From positions 310,001-374,000 of the forward strand of contig JAPQWV010000305.1 in NCBI GenBank assembly GCA_027422505.1: a DNA stretch of 64,000 bases, in the 5' to 3' direction. The stretch is from Craterostigma plantagineum (taxonomy: Eukaryota; Streptophyta; Magnoliopsida; Lamiales; Linderniaceae). The stretch's first letter is position 1, and each line of letters starts with the position of its first letter. This document shows positions 32,674-44,040 of this stretch, in pieces. Position numbers and translations under genes: made by a program. Below the pieces are notes generated by a model that was not told where the DNA came from, made no database searches, and saw only the letters and a list, made by a program, of their open reading frames with translations.

Positions 32674-35526
32674 TCAATTTTGGAAGTCCAAGTACAGTAC
32701 TTCCTTCTCGGTCCCTTCTTCCTCGCCTGCGAGATAATGCTTCAACCTATGGCCGTTCACCTTAAAAGTACCCTGCTCCATTCCTGAAATCTCAACAGTA
32801 CCATAAGGAAAAACACGGGTAACAGTGAACGGTCCTGACCAGCGTGATCTAAGCTTGCCAGGAAAGAGCCTAAGTCGAGAGTTAAAAAGAAGGACTTGAT
32901 CCCCTTCCTGAAACTCTCGCCTTTGCCTAATTTTCTTATCGTGATAGGCCTTAGAACGTTCCTTGTACATGCGAGCGTTATCGTAGGCCGATAAACGCCA
33001 CTCGTCTAACTCGTTGATTTGGAGTTGCCGCTTTCCGCCGGCGTTCCCCAAATCGAGATCTAAGGACTTGATGGCCCAATATGCCTTATGCTCTATTTCT
33101 ACGGGAAGATGGCATGCTTTTCCATAAACTAATCTATATGGTGTAGTGCCTATAGGAGTCTTATATGCAGTCCTATATGCCCAAAGTGCATCATTTAACT
33201 TGTTCGCCCATTCCCTACGGTTCCCCTCTATGGTTTTCTCTAGAATACGTTTCAACTCGCGATTCACTACTTCGACTTGACCACTAGCTTGGGGATGGTA
33301 CGGGGTGGATAGGCTGTGCTTAACACCGTAACGTTCTAACGTGCGTGCAAACTGGGTGTTACAAAAGTGAGTGCCTCTATCACTTATGATGCATCTAGGT
33401 GCCCCAAAACGTGAAAATAACGTTCGCAAAAATCTAACGACTACCCTAGCGTCATTTGTGGGTAAGGCTTGCGCCTCGGCCCACTTAGAAACATAATCGA
33501 CAGCGACTAGGATGTACTTATTGTTGTACGAGCTAGGAAATGGGCCCATAAAATCAATACCCCATACATCGAAAATTTCACAAACTAAGATGAAGTTCTG
33601 GGGCATTTCGTCGCGTTTGGAGAGATTACCTGCGCGCTGACACTGATCACAAGTGTCAACGTACCTTTGAGCGTCCTTGAAGATTGTGGGCCAATAGAAT
33701 TCGCTCTCCAACACCTTCTGAGCGGTACGATTTGCTGCATAATGCCCTCCGGTCGGTCCATTGTGGCAATGTCTAAGGATCTGCGTCGATTCCGGGGCAG
33801 CCACGCATCGCCGTATCACCTGGTCTGCACATCGCCTGAAAAGATACGGGTCTTCCCAAAAGTAATACCTCAAATCAGAAAAGAATTTCTTCTTTTGCTG
33901 ACTCGTGTATTCCTTTGGTAGGACCCTCGCAACAAGGTAGTTAGCGTAATCTGCAAACCAAGGGGTGTCGTCGCTTACCACATGTATCGCGTAAAGGTGC
34001 TCGTCTGGGAACCGATCGTGTATCGCCCTCTCGTTCTTATTGTATATCTCGGACTCCTCTAGTCGGGAAAGGTGATCTGCCGCTAGGTTCTCCGCACCCT
34101 TCTTGTCGCGGATCTCTATATCGAACTCTTGCAGTAGCAGGATCCACCGAATTAGTCTTGGCTTGGCGTCGGGCTTTGCTAACAAGTACTTGAGAGCAGA
34201 GTGGTCAGTAAAAACAATAACTTTGGACAGGATTAAATATGACCTGAACTTGTCGAAAGCAAACACGACGGCCAACAGCTCCTTCTCAGTGGTCGTGTAA
34301 TTGGCCTGGGCTGCGTCTAACGTATTACTCGCGTAATAGATTGGCCTGAAGTGGTTGTCCTTACGCTGCCCTAGCACGGCCCCAACTGCATAGTCACTAG
34401 CATCGCACATTAGTTCAAAGGGCAGCCTCCAGTCGGGGGCGACCATAATAGGTGCTGCGATAAGTCTTTCTTTAAGTAGATTGAAAGCATGTAGGCATTC
34501 GTCATTAAAATCAAATGGGGCATCTTTCTCTAACAACCTAGACATACGACGTGCGATTTTAGAAAAGTCTTTGATAAATCTACGATAAAATCCCGCATGT
34601 CCTAGAAAACTTCTAATTGACTTCACGTTCGAGGGGACAGGCAATTTTTCTATCGTCTCTAACTTAGCTCGGTCCACTTCGATTCCTTTAGAAGAAATCT
34701 TATGACCGAGAACTATACCCTCTCGAACCATGAAATGGCACTTTTCCCAATTAAGTGCCAAATTCGTTTCCTCGCATCGTGCGAGCACGAGCTTCAGATT
34801 CGATAAACATGCATCAAACGAGGAACCGAAAACAGAGAAATCGTCCATAAATACCTCCATTACCTCACCTACCAATTCGTCGAATATGGCCATCATGCAT
34901 CGCTGGAAGGTGGCTAGGGCATTGCATAATCCGAATGGCATCCTTCGGTACGCGAACGTTCCGAACGAGCACGTAAACGTCGTCTTCTCCTGGTCCTCGG
35001 GTGCTATAGGAATCTGTAGATAACCTGACAAACCATCAAGGAAACAATAGAATGAGTGACCGGCTAATTTTTCTAACATCTGATCAATAAAAGGAAGGGG
35101 AAAGTGATCTTTTCTCGTCGCATCATTCAACTTCCTGTAGTCAATACAGACACGCCATCCAGTCACTGTCCTTGTCGGAATCAGCTCGTTCTTGTCGTTG
35201 GTGACGACCGTCATGCCTCCTTTCTTTGGGACTACTTGGACCGGGCTGACCCATGCGCTGTCTGAGATGGGATAGATCATCCCCGCGTCTAGCAGCTTGA
35301 TTACCTCCTTCTTGACAACGTCCTTCATGTTGGGATTGAGGCGCCTTTGAAGTTGAGCGACCGGCTTGAAGTCATCCTCCATGAGGATCTTGTGTGTGTA
35401 GTAGCTGGAATTGATACCCCTTATGTCGGATATCTTCCACGCCAGGGCCTTCTTGTGCGTCTTCAACACGTCTAAAAGCTGACCCTTCTGCCCATCGTCG
35501 AGTCTTGAGGAGATTATGACCGGCAA
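32674..35526 (-). CDS. Athila Pol: reverse transcriptase, RNase H, integrase
   Basis: This 950-codon frame copies the element's RNA and integrates the DNA. Its order is RT ([10 protein letters not shown] near residue 128, catalytic FMDDFSVFG near 227), RNase H ([20 protein letters not shown] near 415, TDHSALKYL near 444) and integrase. Integrase has the zinc-binding [10 protein letters not shown] and CDQCQRAG, then D in [11 protein letters not shown] in SDRGTHFCN and E in [11 protein letters not shown]. All catalytic residues looked for are present. Pol coding similarity continues upstream of the ATG at 35526 to about 35580, so the true product is probably part of a gag-pol polyprotein rather than starting here. 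Confidence 0.93.
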   Translation of the reverse strand: MPVIISSRLDDGQKGQLLDVLKTHKKALAWKISDIRGINSSYYTHKILMEDDFKPVAQLQRRLNPNMKDVVKKEVIKLLDAGMIYPISDSAWVSPVQVVPKKGGMTVVTNDKNELIPTRTVTGWRVCIDYRKLNDATRKDHFPLPFIDQMLEKLAGHSFYCFLDGLSGYLQIPIAPEDQEKTTFTCSFGTFAYRRMPFGLCNALATFQRCMMAIFDELVGEVMEVFMDDFSVFGSSFDACLSNLKLVLARCEETNLALNWEKCHFMVREGIVLGHKISSKGIEVDRAKLETIEKLPVPSNVKSIRSFLGHAGFYRRFIKDFSKIARRMSRLLEKDAPFDFNDECLHAFNLLKERLIAAPIMVAPDWRLPFELMCDASDYAVGAVLGQRKDNHFRPIYYASNTLDAAQANYTTTEKELLAVVFAFDKFRSYLILSKVIVFTDHSALKYLLAKPDAKPRLIRWILLLQEFDIEIRDKKGAENLAADHLSRLEESEIYNKNERAIHDRFPDEHLYAIHVVSDDTPWFADYANYLVARVLPKEYTSQQKKKFFSDLRYYFWEDPYLFRRCADQVIRRCVAAPESTQILRHCHNGPTGGHYAANRTAQKVLESEFYWPTIFKDAQRYVDTCDQCQRAGNLSKRDEMPQNFILVCEIFDVWGIDFMGPFPSSYNNKYILVAVDYVSKWAEAQALPTNDARVVVRFLRTLFSRFGAPRCIISDRGTHFCNTQFARTLERYGVKHSLSTPYHPQASGQVEVVNRELKRILEKTIEGNRREWANKLNDALWAYRTAYKTPIGTTPYRLVYGKACHLPVEIEHKAYWAIKSLDLDLGNAGGKRQLQINELDEWRLSAYDNARMYKERSKAYHDKKIRQRREFQEGDQVLLFNSRLRLFPGKLRSRWSGPFTVTRVFPYGTVEISGMEQGTFKVNGHRLKHYLAGEEEGTEKEVLYLDFQN

Positions 35527-35540
35527 CCCTCCATTGTTGC

Positions 35541-38246
35541 TCAGAAACGCGTATTCGAGGTGGTCGGGCAGCGGCTCAGTTCCAGGACTGGTGGCTCCTC
35601 AACCGAACTCTTTTCCCTATCCGCTTCGCTGCTCTCGTCGATGGCTATGATAGGCTCGTCGACCTCCTCCCCACACTCATCGATCGCCATAAGTGTGTGC
35701 ATGTCGTGATCACCGACCTGTGACAGACCTTGCACGGAAAAGAGGAAATCATGCTCAAATACGTCTAAGAAATAACATTTATCGTCCTGCTCGCTACTCT
35801 TTTTCATTGAGTCGGCCATATCAAAGGTAACCTTTTCCCCATCTACCGTCAAGGTTAACGTCCCATTCCTAACGTCTATCATGGTTTCCCCCGTGGCTAA
35901 GAAAGGTCTACCTAATATTAAGGGGACATTTTCATCTTCTTCCATATCTAAGATAACGAAATCTGCGGGAACCACGAACTTATCGACCTTAACTAGGACA
36001 TCCTCGATAACACCTCGAGGGTACTTTAACGATCTATCAGCTAGTTGGAGGCTCATCCTAGTGGGTCGTGGTTCACCTAGACCTAAACGCTTAAACATAG
36101 AATACGGCATGAGATTAATACTAGCGCCTAAGTCAGCTAACGCACGCTCGATTACTAAATCTCCTATAAGACAGGGAATAGTAAAACTCCCTGGATCCTT
36201 CAGCTTCTTAGGAATCTTGCTCTGGAGAATCGCCGAGCATTCCCCTCGCAGGCAGACGGTGGAGACGTGTTCGAGCTTCCTTCTGTTCGTCAGCAAATCC
36301 TTCAAGAACTTGGCGAAGCTGGGCATCTGCGTAATGGCTTCAACAAAAGGTAAGTTAATATGCAATTCCTTACACATGCCCATAAATTTACCAAACTGTG
36401 CTTCGTTCTTGTCCTTTTTTAGTCGAGCTGGGTACGGGATCTTCGGCTGGTAAGGCTTCACCGGTGGTCGCTGGATCTCCGTCACCTTTTCCTTCTCGGG
36501 CTCGACTTTCTCCTTCTCAGCTTCGGCCTTCTCGACATTGTCGCCTCCGATTTCCTCCACATCGGGCTCGTCGTGGCTCTCAAGGCTGGCACTCTCCTTT
36601 GCCTTCTTCTTGGCGGGCACTTCTTGCAATTCCCGTCCATTCCTCAATGTCACCGCCTTGCAGTACTCCTTTGGATTTGGCTCGGTGTAACTTGGGAGCG
36701 ATCCCTGAGTGCGCCCGGCCAACTGCTTCGCCATCTGGCCCATCTGCTGCTCCAGCTTTTTGAGCGAGGCGTCCGTGTTCTGAGCACGCAAGTCATTCGC
36801 CTCCATGTACTCCTCCATCTTCGTCATACGACTTTCGTGGGCTGCAGTGGTGCTACTGAAATTCGTGAGAAGAGTCTTCATCATGTCCTTCATCTCTCTC
36901 ATGTCGTCGGATCCTCCTGCGGGTGCGTTCTGGTATTGTCGTGGTGGCCCGTTTTGGAATCCGGAAGGTCGGGGCTGAAATCCTGGTGGTCCTTGGCTCT
37001 GATGGTTCTGATTCCCGTACGCCAAGTTAGGATGTGCCCGAGGCTGGAAACTTCGCTGCCCACCTTGATAATTGCCCATGTAATCAACATGCTCATGTGG
37101 CTGGCCAAGCTGGCATTCTGAGGTCTCATGGGCTGCCCCGCAAATTCCGCACAAGGGCACATAGGGGGTGTGCTGCGTCGGTGTGGTAGTGGCCACGGCG
37201 TTCACGGGCTGAGTCTGCCCGGACTTGGGAAGAAATGCACCAATCACCATCTGCAACTGAGAGTTCGTCGAGGCGAGCTGTTGCTGGAGCGCCTCGATCT
37301 TAGCGTTAGTGGCCGTCTCCTCGCTCACTCCAAATACGCCTGTCGTCTTCATCCTGGTATTTCCCCTCATAAAACTGTTCCTCGAGTAGTCCTCAATCAA
37401 ATTCCACGCGTCGGTGGCGTTGAGCTTCACGAGCCCTCCTCCTGCGGCTCCGTCTAACATATGGACCGTCTGATCGTTGAGCCCCTCGTGGAATCGGTTG
37501 ATCTGGGCCGCCTTCGACATCCCGTGCTGTGGGCATCTCTTCAATAATGCCTTGTAACGCTCCCACACCTCGTAGAGATTTTCAGACTCCTTCTGATGGA
37601 ATAAAGAGATTTCTGTCTTCAATCGTAGCACCTTCGAAAGTGGGAAGTAATGGCCGATAAACGCGGCTCGCAGCTCCTCCCAGGTGGTGATCGAGCGGGG
37701 TGGCAACATCTCAAGACAATCCTTGGCTCTGAACTTCAAAGAGAACGGGAACAACATGAGCTTAATCGCGTCGCCCGGAACACCATTGATTTTGATGGTG
37801 TCGGTGACCGTCAGAAACGCCTTCAAATGGGAGTAAGGATCGTCATCGGGGTTGCCCTCGAACTGGGCCGTCTGGAAAATCATCTGAAGCCAAGAGTGCT
37901 TCAGTTCAAAGTTGTTGTTCTCGATCGGCGGAATGACTATCGCCGACTCCGTACCGCCTAGCGCGGCATTCTTGAGGAGGTCCTGAAGTGATGGTTCCTC
38001 CTCGAGAATGTTATGGACGGGCACTCGGTGGTCCGCCATGTCCACTTCTGTGTAGGGACTATCTACGGCTGCCTCTACACGTGAATTCTGAATGGATTCC
38101 TGCGAACTATCCTCTGAATAGCTAACTAAGTGGTCCTGAGAGCTAGTGGATGCTCCTTCGGTATCGTACTTAAGCTTCCTTCGCAACTTTCGTTCGAAAT
38201 CCGGGTCGGCTTCAACGATGGGGCCCGATGGATGGCTTCGGGTCAT
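35541..38246 (-). CDS. Athila Gag and protease
   Basis: This 901-codon frame encodes the particle protein and the aspartic protease. The gag core lies in residues of about 90-300 ([35 protein letters not shown]). A zinc-knuckle-like [13 protein letters not shown] follows, then a Gln/Pro-rich linker and a coiled-coil region. The protease block has [20 protein letters not shown], a DLGA variant of the active site that I recall from Athila. The frame leaves the conserved sequence near 35590 and ends at 35541, while the expected continuation lies in another frame. A one-base deletion is likely there (see findings). Confidence 0.92.
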   Translation of the reverse strand: MTRSHPSGPIVEADPDFERKLRRKLKYDTEGASTSSQDHLVSYSEDSSQESIQNSRVEAAVDSPYTEVDMADHRVPVHNILEEEPSLQDLLKNAALGGTESAIVIPPIENNNFELKHSWLQMIFQTAQFEGNPDDDPYSHLKAFLTVTDTIKINGVPGDAIKLMLFPFSLKFRAKDCLEMLPPRSITTWEELRAAFIGHYFPLSKVLRLKTEISLFHQKESENLYEVWERYKALLKRCPQHGMSKAAQINRFHEGLNDQTVHMLDGAAGGGLVKLNATDAWNLIEDYSRNSFMRGNTRMKTTGVFGVSEETATNAKIEALQQQLASTNSQLQMVIGAFLPKSGQTQPVNAVATTTPTQHTPYVPLCGICGAAHETSECQLGQPHEHVDYMGNYQGGQRSFQPRAHPNLAYGNQNHQSQGPPGFQPRPSGFQNGPPRQYQNAPAGGSDDMREMKDMMKTLLTNFSSTTAAHESRMTKMEEYMEANDLRAQNTDASLKKLEQQMGQMAKQLAGRTQGSLPSYTEPNPKEYCKAVTLRNGRELQEVPAKKKAKESASLESHDEPDVEEIGGDNVEKAEAEKEKVEPEKEKVTEIQRPPVKPYQPKIPYPARLKKDKNEAQFGKFMGMCKELHINLPFVEAITQMPSFAKFLKDLLTNRRKLEHVSTVCLRGECSAILQSKIPKKLKDPGSFTIPCLIGDLVIERALADLGASINLMPYSMFKRLGLGEPRPTRMSLQLADRSLKYPRGVIEDVLVKVDKFVVPADFVILDMEEDENVPLILGRPFLATGETMIDVRNGTLTLTVDGEKVTFDMADSMKKSSEQDDKCYFLDVFEHDFLFSVQGLSQVGDHDMHTLMAIDECGEEVDEPIIAIDESSEADREKSSVEEPPVLELSRCPTTSNTRF

Positions 38247-38453
38247 TCACCGCTGAATCGTGCCTTCAATATGGGAAAACAAAAGAAATTAGCAAAGGAA
38301 TAATAAAAACGTCGAAAAGATTACGATAGTACTAATGACGCAGGAAACAAATAACGCAAATAACACAAATAACGCAAATAGTAATAGCAAATAAAGACGT
38401 CAAATAGAAGTGGCTAAATTACCGAACTACGGTGTTCCTAATATCAATCTATT

Positions 38454-38470
38454 CCCCGGCAACGGCGCCA
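38454..38470 (-). other. Athila primer-binding site
   Basis: Read on the minus strand the sequence is TGGCGCCGTTGCCGGGG, the tRNA-Asp-type primer site known for Athila. It begins six bases inside the 5' LTR end. Confidence 0.92.
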
Positions 38471-39425
38471 AAAGCTTGATCGACACGTAGTGAGTGATGA
38501 AAGTGCGACAAGTGATAAAATAAAACGTAAACCTAATTACTATCACCAACGTGCGATAGGCAGTGAACCCATCGTTTGTAGTGCAGTAAAGTGAGTAAAC
38601 GAGTACCGAACACAAGGAATAAATCAAGTACTAGTAATGACCTAATCGACTCGATATTTAGCCTAAAGAAAATACGCAAATTGTTTGACGACTCAACCTA
38701 ACAGACCACTCCTAATTCAATCAGAAATTCAAAGGACGCAACTAACTGATATGAGAGTTTTCAGATGATAAAGACGTGCTCGGGATTCGAATCCCGCTAG
38801 GTATTTACAGCTAAGACAATAAAATCGCTCCTAAGTGCTTAAGACTAAATCGCAGTAATTTCCTGCCCGCTTGCGAGTTTGCTGTCGCCCTAAACGCTCG
38901 CGGGAATCTAAAATTCACGAATTACTAACGCGAGGATCGAGTATTTGCTTTCGCCCTATACTCGAATCCTATCTTCTATGAACGGCCTAAACGTTATTTA
39001 GCTGTCGCCCTAAACGTTTTTCCAAGCAATCACTTTAACACATAGACATATTAAAGCAACGAAACATATTCATAGAACGATAAATAGTCAATAGCACAAA
39101 GTCACGATAATATATGTCTTAACTACGAATTATTCTAGCGTTCATCTAATCTCAAACAAAACGGGATTTAGCTACTCATAATAAAGGGAAAAACTACGAA
39201 AGAATCGAAAGATAAAGCCGAAGAACTCATGATCTTTCCTACTGATGAATCTGGGGTGATCTCGGGGAAAGATCTTCGTTCTTCGTTAATTCGGCGTGGA
39301 TTCTTCGTTGATCCGTCTCTTGCGCTCCGGGACGGGATTTCCTGTTCTTTTTGCCCTAATTTCGTCTCTGGACGATTGGGAATTGATCTCTGGTGAGTTG
39401 TGTCGTTTCTGGGTCGAATTTGGGC

Positions 39426-39433
39426 TTTTTATA
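39426..39433 (-). promoter_or_regulatory. Athila LTR TATA box
   Basis: TATAAAAA is read on the minus strand (context AGTATAAAAAGCCC), in the orientation of the gag-pol frame. The same sequence occurs near 29128 in the 3' LTR. Confidence 0.65.
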
Positions 39434-39470
39434 CTGATTCCCGAGTCGGTCACGGCCTGGGACATGGGCC

Positions 39471-39669
39471 GTCACGGCCGTGACCATCATCGTCCGCGTC
39501 TCGTCACTTTCTGCCCCAGGTCACGGCCAAGTGCATTGACGGTCACGGCCGTGACCATGATCAGCGCACCTCTTTGCCTCGCGTCACGGCCAGACGCGTT
39601 AAGCGTCACGGCCGTGACCATCATCAGCGTCACTCTCTATCGCGTACTGTCTCCCGTCACGGCCGTGAC
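39471..39669. promoter_or_regulatory. Four palindromes upstream of the Athila TATA box
   Basis: Exact GTCACGGCCGTGAC at 39471, 39542, 39605 and 39656, plus single half-sites between them. In element orientation they lie about 40-245 bp upstream of the TATA box, which is where transcription factor sites would be expected. The factor is unknown. Confidence 0.5.
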
Positions 39670-39857
39670 GCGTATTGCGTCTGGCCGTGACCGAGGGCAG
39701 TGTTGCCCATTTCGCTCCGCCCGAAACTCGTCCTAAGCTCCTTCAACAATCAAACAAGTGTAAATATATCGAATAAATGCGTAATTTAATTGCTAAAGCT
39801 CTATTATACCCTGAATAAATATTACGATAAACGCATTGAAGTGCGTTTATCAACAAC

Positions 39858-40223
39858 CATATGAGAGTCGTCAATAAATAAGTCGTAATTGATGCTCAGT
39901 CAACCTACTGAGGTATAAGACTTGTGGACTAATTTAATAACGGAGAATAATAGCTCACTGGTGCCCCTCTCTCATCCCATGAGAATCGGTAACTAAACTA
40001 CACGATATATGTGATTTATTTATTTACCGTCTCACTGGATGCCTTGTAAGACTTGATATGTAAATAAATAATATGCCTTCTAAAGAATAAATAATAGAAT
40101 ATAAATTCATGAATACGTATAATAATATATTATTCAAATACATAGCGAATAATACATCGATTATTAAATACATGCCTTATTCATTACATCCTCGAATGGC
40201 ATTCCGATGGCACATCCCCAACA
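39858..40223 (-). repeat. Copia 3' LTR, inner part
   Basis: This continues the LTR interrupted at 28178 and ends CATCCCCAACA. Joined length of the two parts is 2116 bp against 2091 bp for the other LTR. Confidence 0.9.
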
Positions 40224-40240
40224 ATCTTCCACTTGCACCC
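40224..40240 (-). other. Copia polypurine tract
   Basis: Read on the minus strand the sequence GGGTGCAAGTGGAAGAT lies directly before the 3' LTR, the usual form in plant copia elements. Confidence 0.7.
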
Positions 40241-43200
40241 AATGCCATGCACTATGATATCGTAACCCCATTTTATGGAGGTGTCGATCAAGCACTGCCT
40301 GTGAGAGAGGCTTGGTGAACAGGTCCGCCACGTTATCCGCGGTGGCTATTTTCTGCACAGCTATGTAGCCATTCTCAATGAACCCATGCAGCACGTGGTA
40401 TTTTCTTTCTATGTTTTTGGACTTTGAATGAGAACCTAGGTTCCTTCGCTTGTGCTACTGCCCCACTATTGTCGCACCACAATGGTAGCGGGCGGTCCAC
40501 TATACCTGGAACAACTTGGAGTTCTTCTAAGAACTTCATTATCCAAACACCTTCCTTTGCTGCCTCAGAGGCTGCAATATACTGCCTCAGTGGTGGAATC
40601 AGCAGTAATGCTTTGCTTAGAACTTTTTCAAGACACTACCATTGAGCATATAAACGAAACCAGAAGTAGATTTTCGGTCATATACGTCTTACTGGAAATC
40701 CGAATCGGTATAACCATCCACCTCTAATTCTCCATTTCCATAAATCAGTACCATATCTTTAGTCCGTCTAAGGTACTTAAAGATATTTTTTACTGCATTC
40801 CAATGTTCTTTACCAGGATTAGACTGGTACCGACTTACTATGCTCAAAGCATACGCAATGTCAGGCCGCGTACATAGCATCGCATACATTAGGCTACCTA
40901 TTGCTGATGCATAAGGAATTTCACTCATTTCCTTCCTTGCTTCCTCACTTTGAGGACATGTGGATTTCGAGAGATGAATCCCATGTCGCATTGGCAAGAA
41001 CCCTTTCTTAGATTTATCCATTCGAAACCGTTTCAGGATCTTTTCTAAGTAAAGGGCCTGAGATAAACCTATCATTCGATTCGCTCGATCTCTAAAAAGG
41101 CGAATTCCAAGAATATAGGTTGTTTCTCCAAAGTCTTTCATGGAGAACTCGGTCGAAAGCCAAGCTTTCACCTCCGAGAGCATCCCAATATCGTTTCCCA
41201 TCAAAAGGATGTCATCCACGTACAATACGAGGAATGATATCTTACTCCCACTAACCTTCTTGTAAACGCAAGGCTCATCTTCATTCTTTAAGAATCCGTA
41301 GTTCCTAACTACTTCATCAAATCGAAGATTCCAGCTTCTACACGCTTGCTTAAGTCCATAAATGGACCTTAAGCTTGCACACTTTGTGAGCATCTGCTTG
41401 CGATGTAAAATCCTTGGGCTGCTCCATATAGATTTCCTCCTGGAGGAATCCATCTATGAAAGTGGTTTTCACATCCATCTGCCAGATCTCATAATCATAG
41501 TATGCTGCTATGGCAGGCAGAACTCGGGTAGACTTAATCATTGCAACAGGTGAAAAGGTTTCCTCATAATCTATGCCCTCTTTTTTATTATACCATTTCG
41601 CTACTAGCCTAGCTTTGTAGGTTTCAACCTGCCCATCAGATCCATTATTTCTCTTGTAGATCCATTTACACCCTATAGGTCTAAAACCTTGGGGTAGGTC
41701 TACTAGAGTACAGATTTGGTAGGTGTGCATCGAGTCCATCTCTACTTTCATAGCTTCCACCCATTTCTTAGAGTCGACATCCATCATTGCCTGGTCAAAT
41801 GTAGCGGGGTCGTCACCAATGATCCCCTCAGTCGCAGCACCATCGTGCTCGACGTGTACCATACCATATCTCTTAGGCATGTGAGATATTCTACCCGACC
41901 TGCGCAATTCGCGCGTCTCGGATTGCTCATCGGTAGCCCCAGGCACTGATGTCTCTGGAGGAGCTTCGTCTAACTCTACAAGAGTTACTTCTCTGCCAGC
42001 TCCACCTTCTCGAATGAACTGTTGCTCGAGAAAGTGAGTATGAATAGCTACGACGATCCTTTGATTATCATGGAAGTAAAAATAATATCCCATGCTATCA
42101 TTGGGATAACCTGTGAAACGTCCTTTAGTGGACCTAGATTCGAGTTTGTCTGCAATTAGCTTTTTCATATAGGCAGGGCATCCCCAAACCCAAAACACAA
42201 ACCGCAGTTTGCAAAGCATATCCCTATAACGATATGGAAAGATTTGTATAGCTTAGCATAGATCGAACTTTATCTAGTAATGTACGATTTTTGCGATCGG
42301 CAACACCATTCAGTTGTGGTGTTCCAGGCGGTGTAACTGCGAAATAATTTCATTTCAAGAAATCATCAAACTCAAGACTCATATCTCGCCGCCTCGATCT
42401 GATCGTACGACTTTAATTTGTCTCCCAGTTTGATTTTCCACTAAAGTCTTGAATTCCTTGAACTTTTCAAGCGTTTCAGACTTGTGCTTCAACAGATACA
42501 CCGGTCGTAGCGAGAGTGATCATCTGTGAAAGTCACGAAATAGTGGAAATTACCTCGGGCCGCTACACTAAACGGTCCACAAATGTCTGTATGGATCAAA
42601 TCCAAAAGATTAGTGACTCTTTGAAAAGTCCCTGTAAAGGAAGACTTAGTCATTTTGTCGAGGATACAAGACTCGCACGTTGGATAGGAATCTGATTCCG
42701 TCGACTTAATAATGTCGCGTTTCTCCAACTCTTGAATCTTTCGAACTCTGGCATGAGCGAGTCTAAGATGCCACAAATACTTTTTATTTAACTCTAAGTT
42801 ACGTTTGTCGGTAACTACATTCGCATGTTCCTGGACGTTAACGTAATAAACATTTATTAACGTTGCATTTTCGACGCATTATTTCCAAAATAAATCTCAT
42901 AAATATTATTATTGAACCGAAATTCATAACAATTCTTACTCAAAGTAGGAATAGAAATAATATTTTTCAGCCGCTTGGGCAATACAAGTACATCGGATAA
43001 ATATAATACATGTCCAGAACTTAATACAAGAGTCTTCGATCCAACATGACTAGCAGGTACACTACGTCCGCTACCAACGTTGATCAAGACTTCTCGTTTC
43101 ACCAGCTTCCTACTTCGTTCCAGACTCTGGTTCAAAACACAAATGTAAGCACTAGCTCCCGAGTCAAGAATCCACGAAGTAGAAAATACAGTAAATGAAC
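40241..43200 (-). pseudogene. Copia pol: protease, integrase, RT and RNase H, frame-broken
   Basis: Order on the minus strand: protease with WILDSGASAYIC near 43165, the pre-integrase zinc region (HLRLAHARVRKI, CESC) and integrase start (IHTDICGPF) at 42776-42489. Next come the integrase end and RT start at 42219-41350 (PIGCKWIYKRN, ARLVAKWYNKKEGIDYEETF), then RT and RNase H at 41453-40689 with intact YVDDILLMGND and RPDIAYALSIVSRYQSNPG. The RNase H end (VADLFTKPLSQAVLDRHL) continues to about 40224. Frame changes occur near 42490, 42220, 41360 and 40690, so no full polyprotein is made. The integrase core around 42220-42480 is heavily decayed. Confidence 0.88.
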
Positions 43201-44040
43201 AATACGTTTCCGAAACTTTACCTGATGCCCCAAAGCTCGAAGCTTGGGGCAGTCCCTTTTCCAATGGCCCAGCTCTTGGCAGTGAAGGCACCTATCAGTC
43301 GCCTTCGGAACTTTATGCACGTTCATTTGGCCTTGCCCTTTTTCTTAATCCCTCTTTTTGGCTTATTAGGCTTGGACTTGGGCTTGTTCGACTTAGATCT
43401 CTTAGACCTTGTAGTCGCAACAAGTGCAACCTCTTTTCCCTTTTCTTTCTTTAGCTCACGCTGAGTCTGAACCAGCGTGTTCATGAGTTCAGGAATTGAA
43501 AATCGCCTATCGCTCAGATTATAGTTTATAATAAACAGAGCAAATGAAGCTGGGAGTGACTGAAGGATCAGGTTAATTTGAAGCTCATTATGAATGGGAC
43601 ATCCGAGAGAACTTAGTTCCTCAATGTACCCAATGAGCTTACGCACATGTGCGGTGACATCTGTGCCCTCAGGCATCTTGGTATGAAATAGATTGTCGGC
43701 GGCACGGTATCGAGACGATCTCGACTGCTCGCCGTACAACTGCTTCAGATGGATCAATATCTCGCACATTTGCATACCCTCATGCTGGCGCTGCAAATCA
43801 TTATTCATCCCAGCTAACATATAAGCCTTGACACGGGCACTATCAGCCATCCATTTGGCATAATATTCCCTGTCAGCATCAGTCGCACCCTCTTGGGTTT
43901 GAGTGGTATGGGTCCCTCAAGGACATACTCTAGACGTTCCAGAGTGAGGACTATCCTCAAGTTACAGAGTCAATCCGCAAGATTTGGACCCTCCAAACGA
44001 TTTTGCGTGATCAGTAAATTGAATGGTGACGTCATTTTGT
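43132..44040 (-). pseudogene. Copia gag with zinc knuckle, broken N-terminus
   Basis: The gag core is open at 43850-43323 (MADSARVKAYMLAGMNNDLQ, RKLIGYIEELSSLGCPIHNE) and has a Lys-rich tail. The zinc knuckle CLHCQELGHWKRDC (CX2CX4HX4C) lies at about 43290-43250 in a shifted frame. Similarity to gag extends upstream to about 44040, where a TGA sits in place of an expected Trp codon and a frame change follows near 43880. Confidence 0.82.

Larger units (their letters stand above)
28179..39852 (-). mobile_element. Ty3/gypsy Athila-type LTR retrotransposon, young
   Basis: This 11.7 kb element is bounded by ACAAC at 28174-28178 and 39853-39857, and the other copia LTR keeps the empty site (GGCACAACCATATAAG near 47686). 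LTRs of 1402 and 1376 bp differ by about ten substitutions and one 26-bp indel by eye, below 1% apart from the indel. Long gag-protease and pol frames, an intact tRNA-Asp-type primer site and a polypurine tract are present. No envelope-like frame is found between pol and the 3' LTR. The insertion is recent, and only one clear coding break is seen. Confidence 0.95.
38477..39852 (-). repeat. Athila 5' LTR (1376 bp)
   Basis: It is nearly identical to 28179-29580. It carries the minus-strand TATA box at 39426-39433 and four exact palindromes at 39471-39669. Confidence 0.95.

Noticed and set aside
36573..37121. Plus-strand 182-codon frame within Athila gag
   Set aside because: It is antisense to a clear gag-protease frame and lacks any domain.
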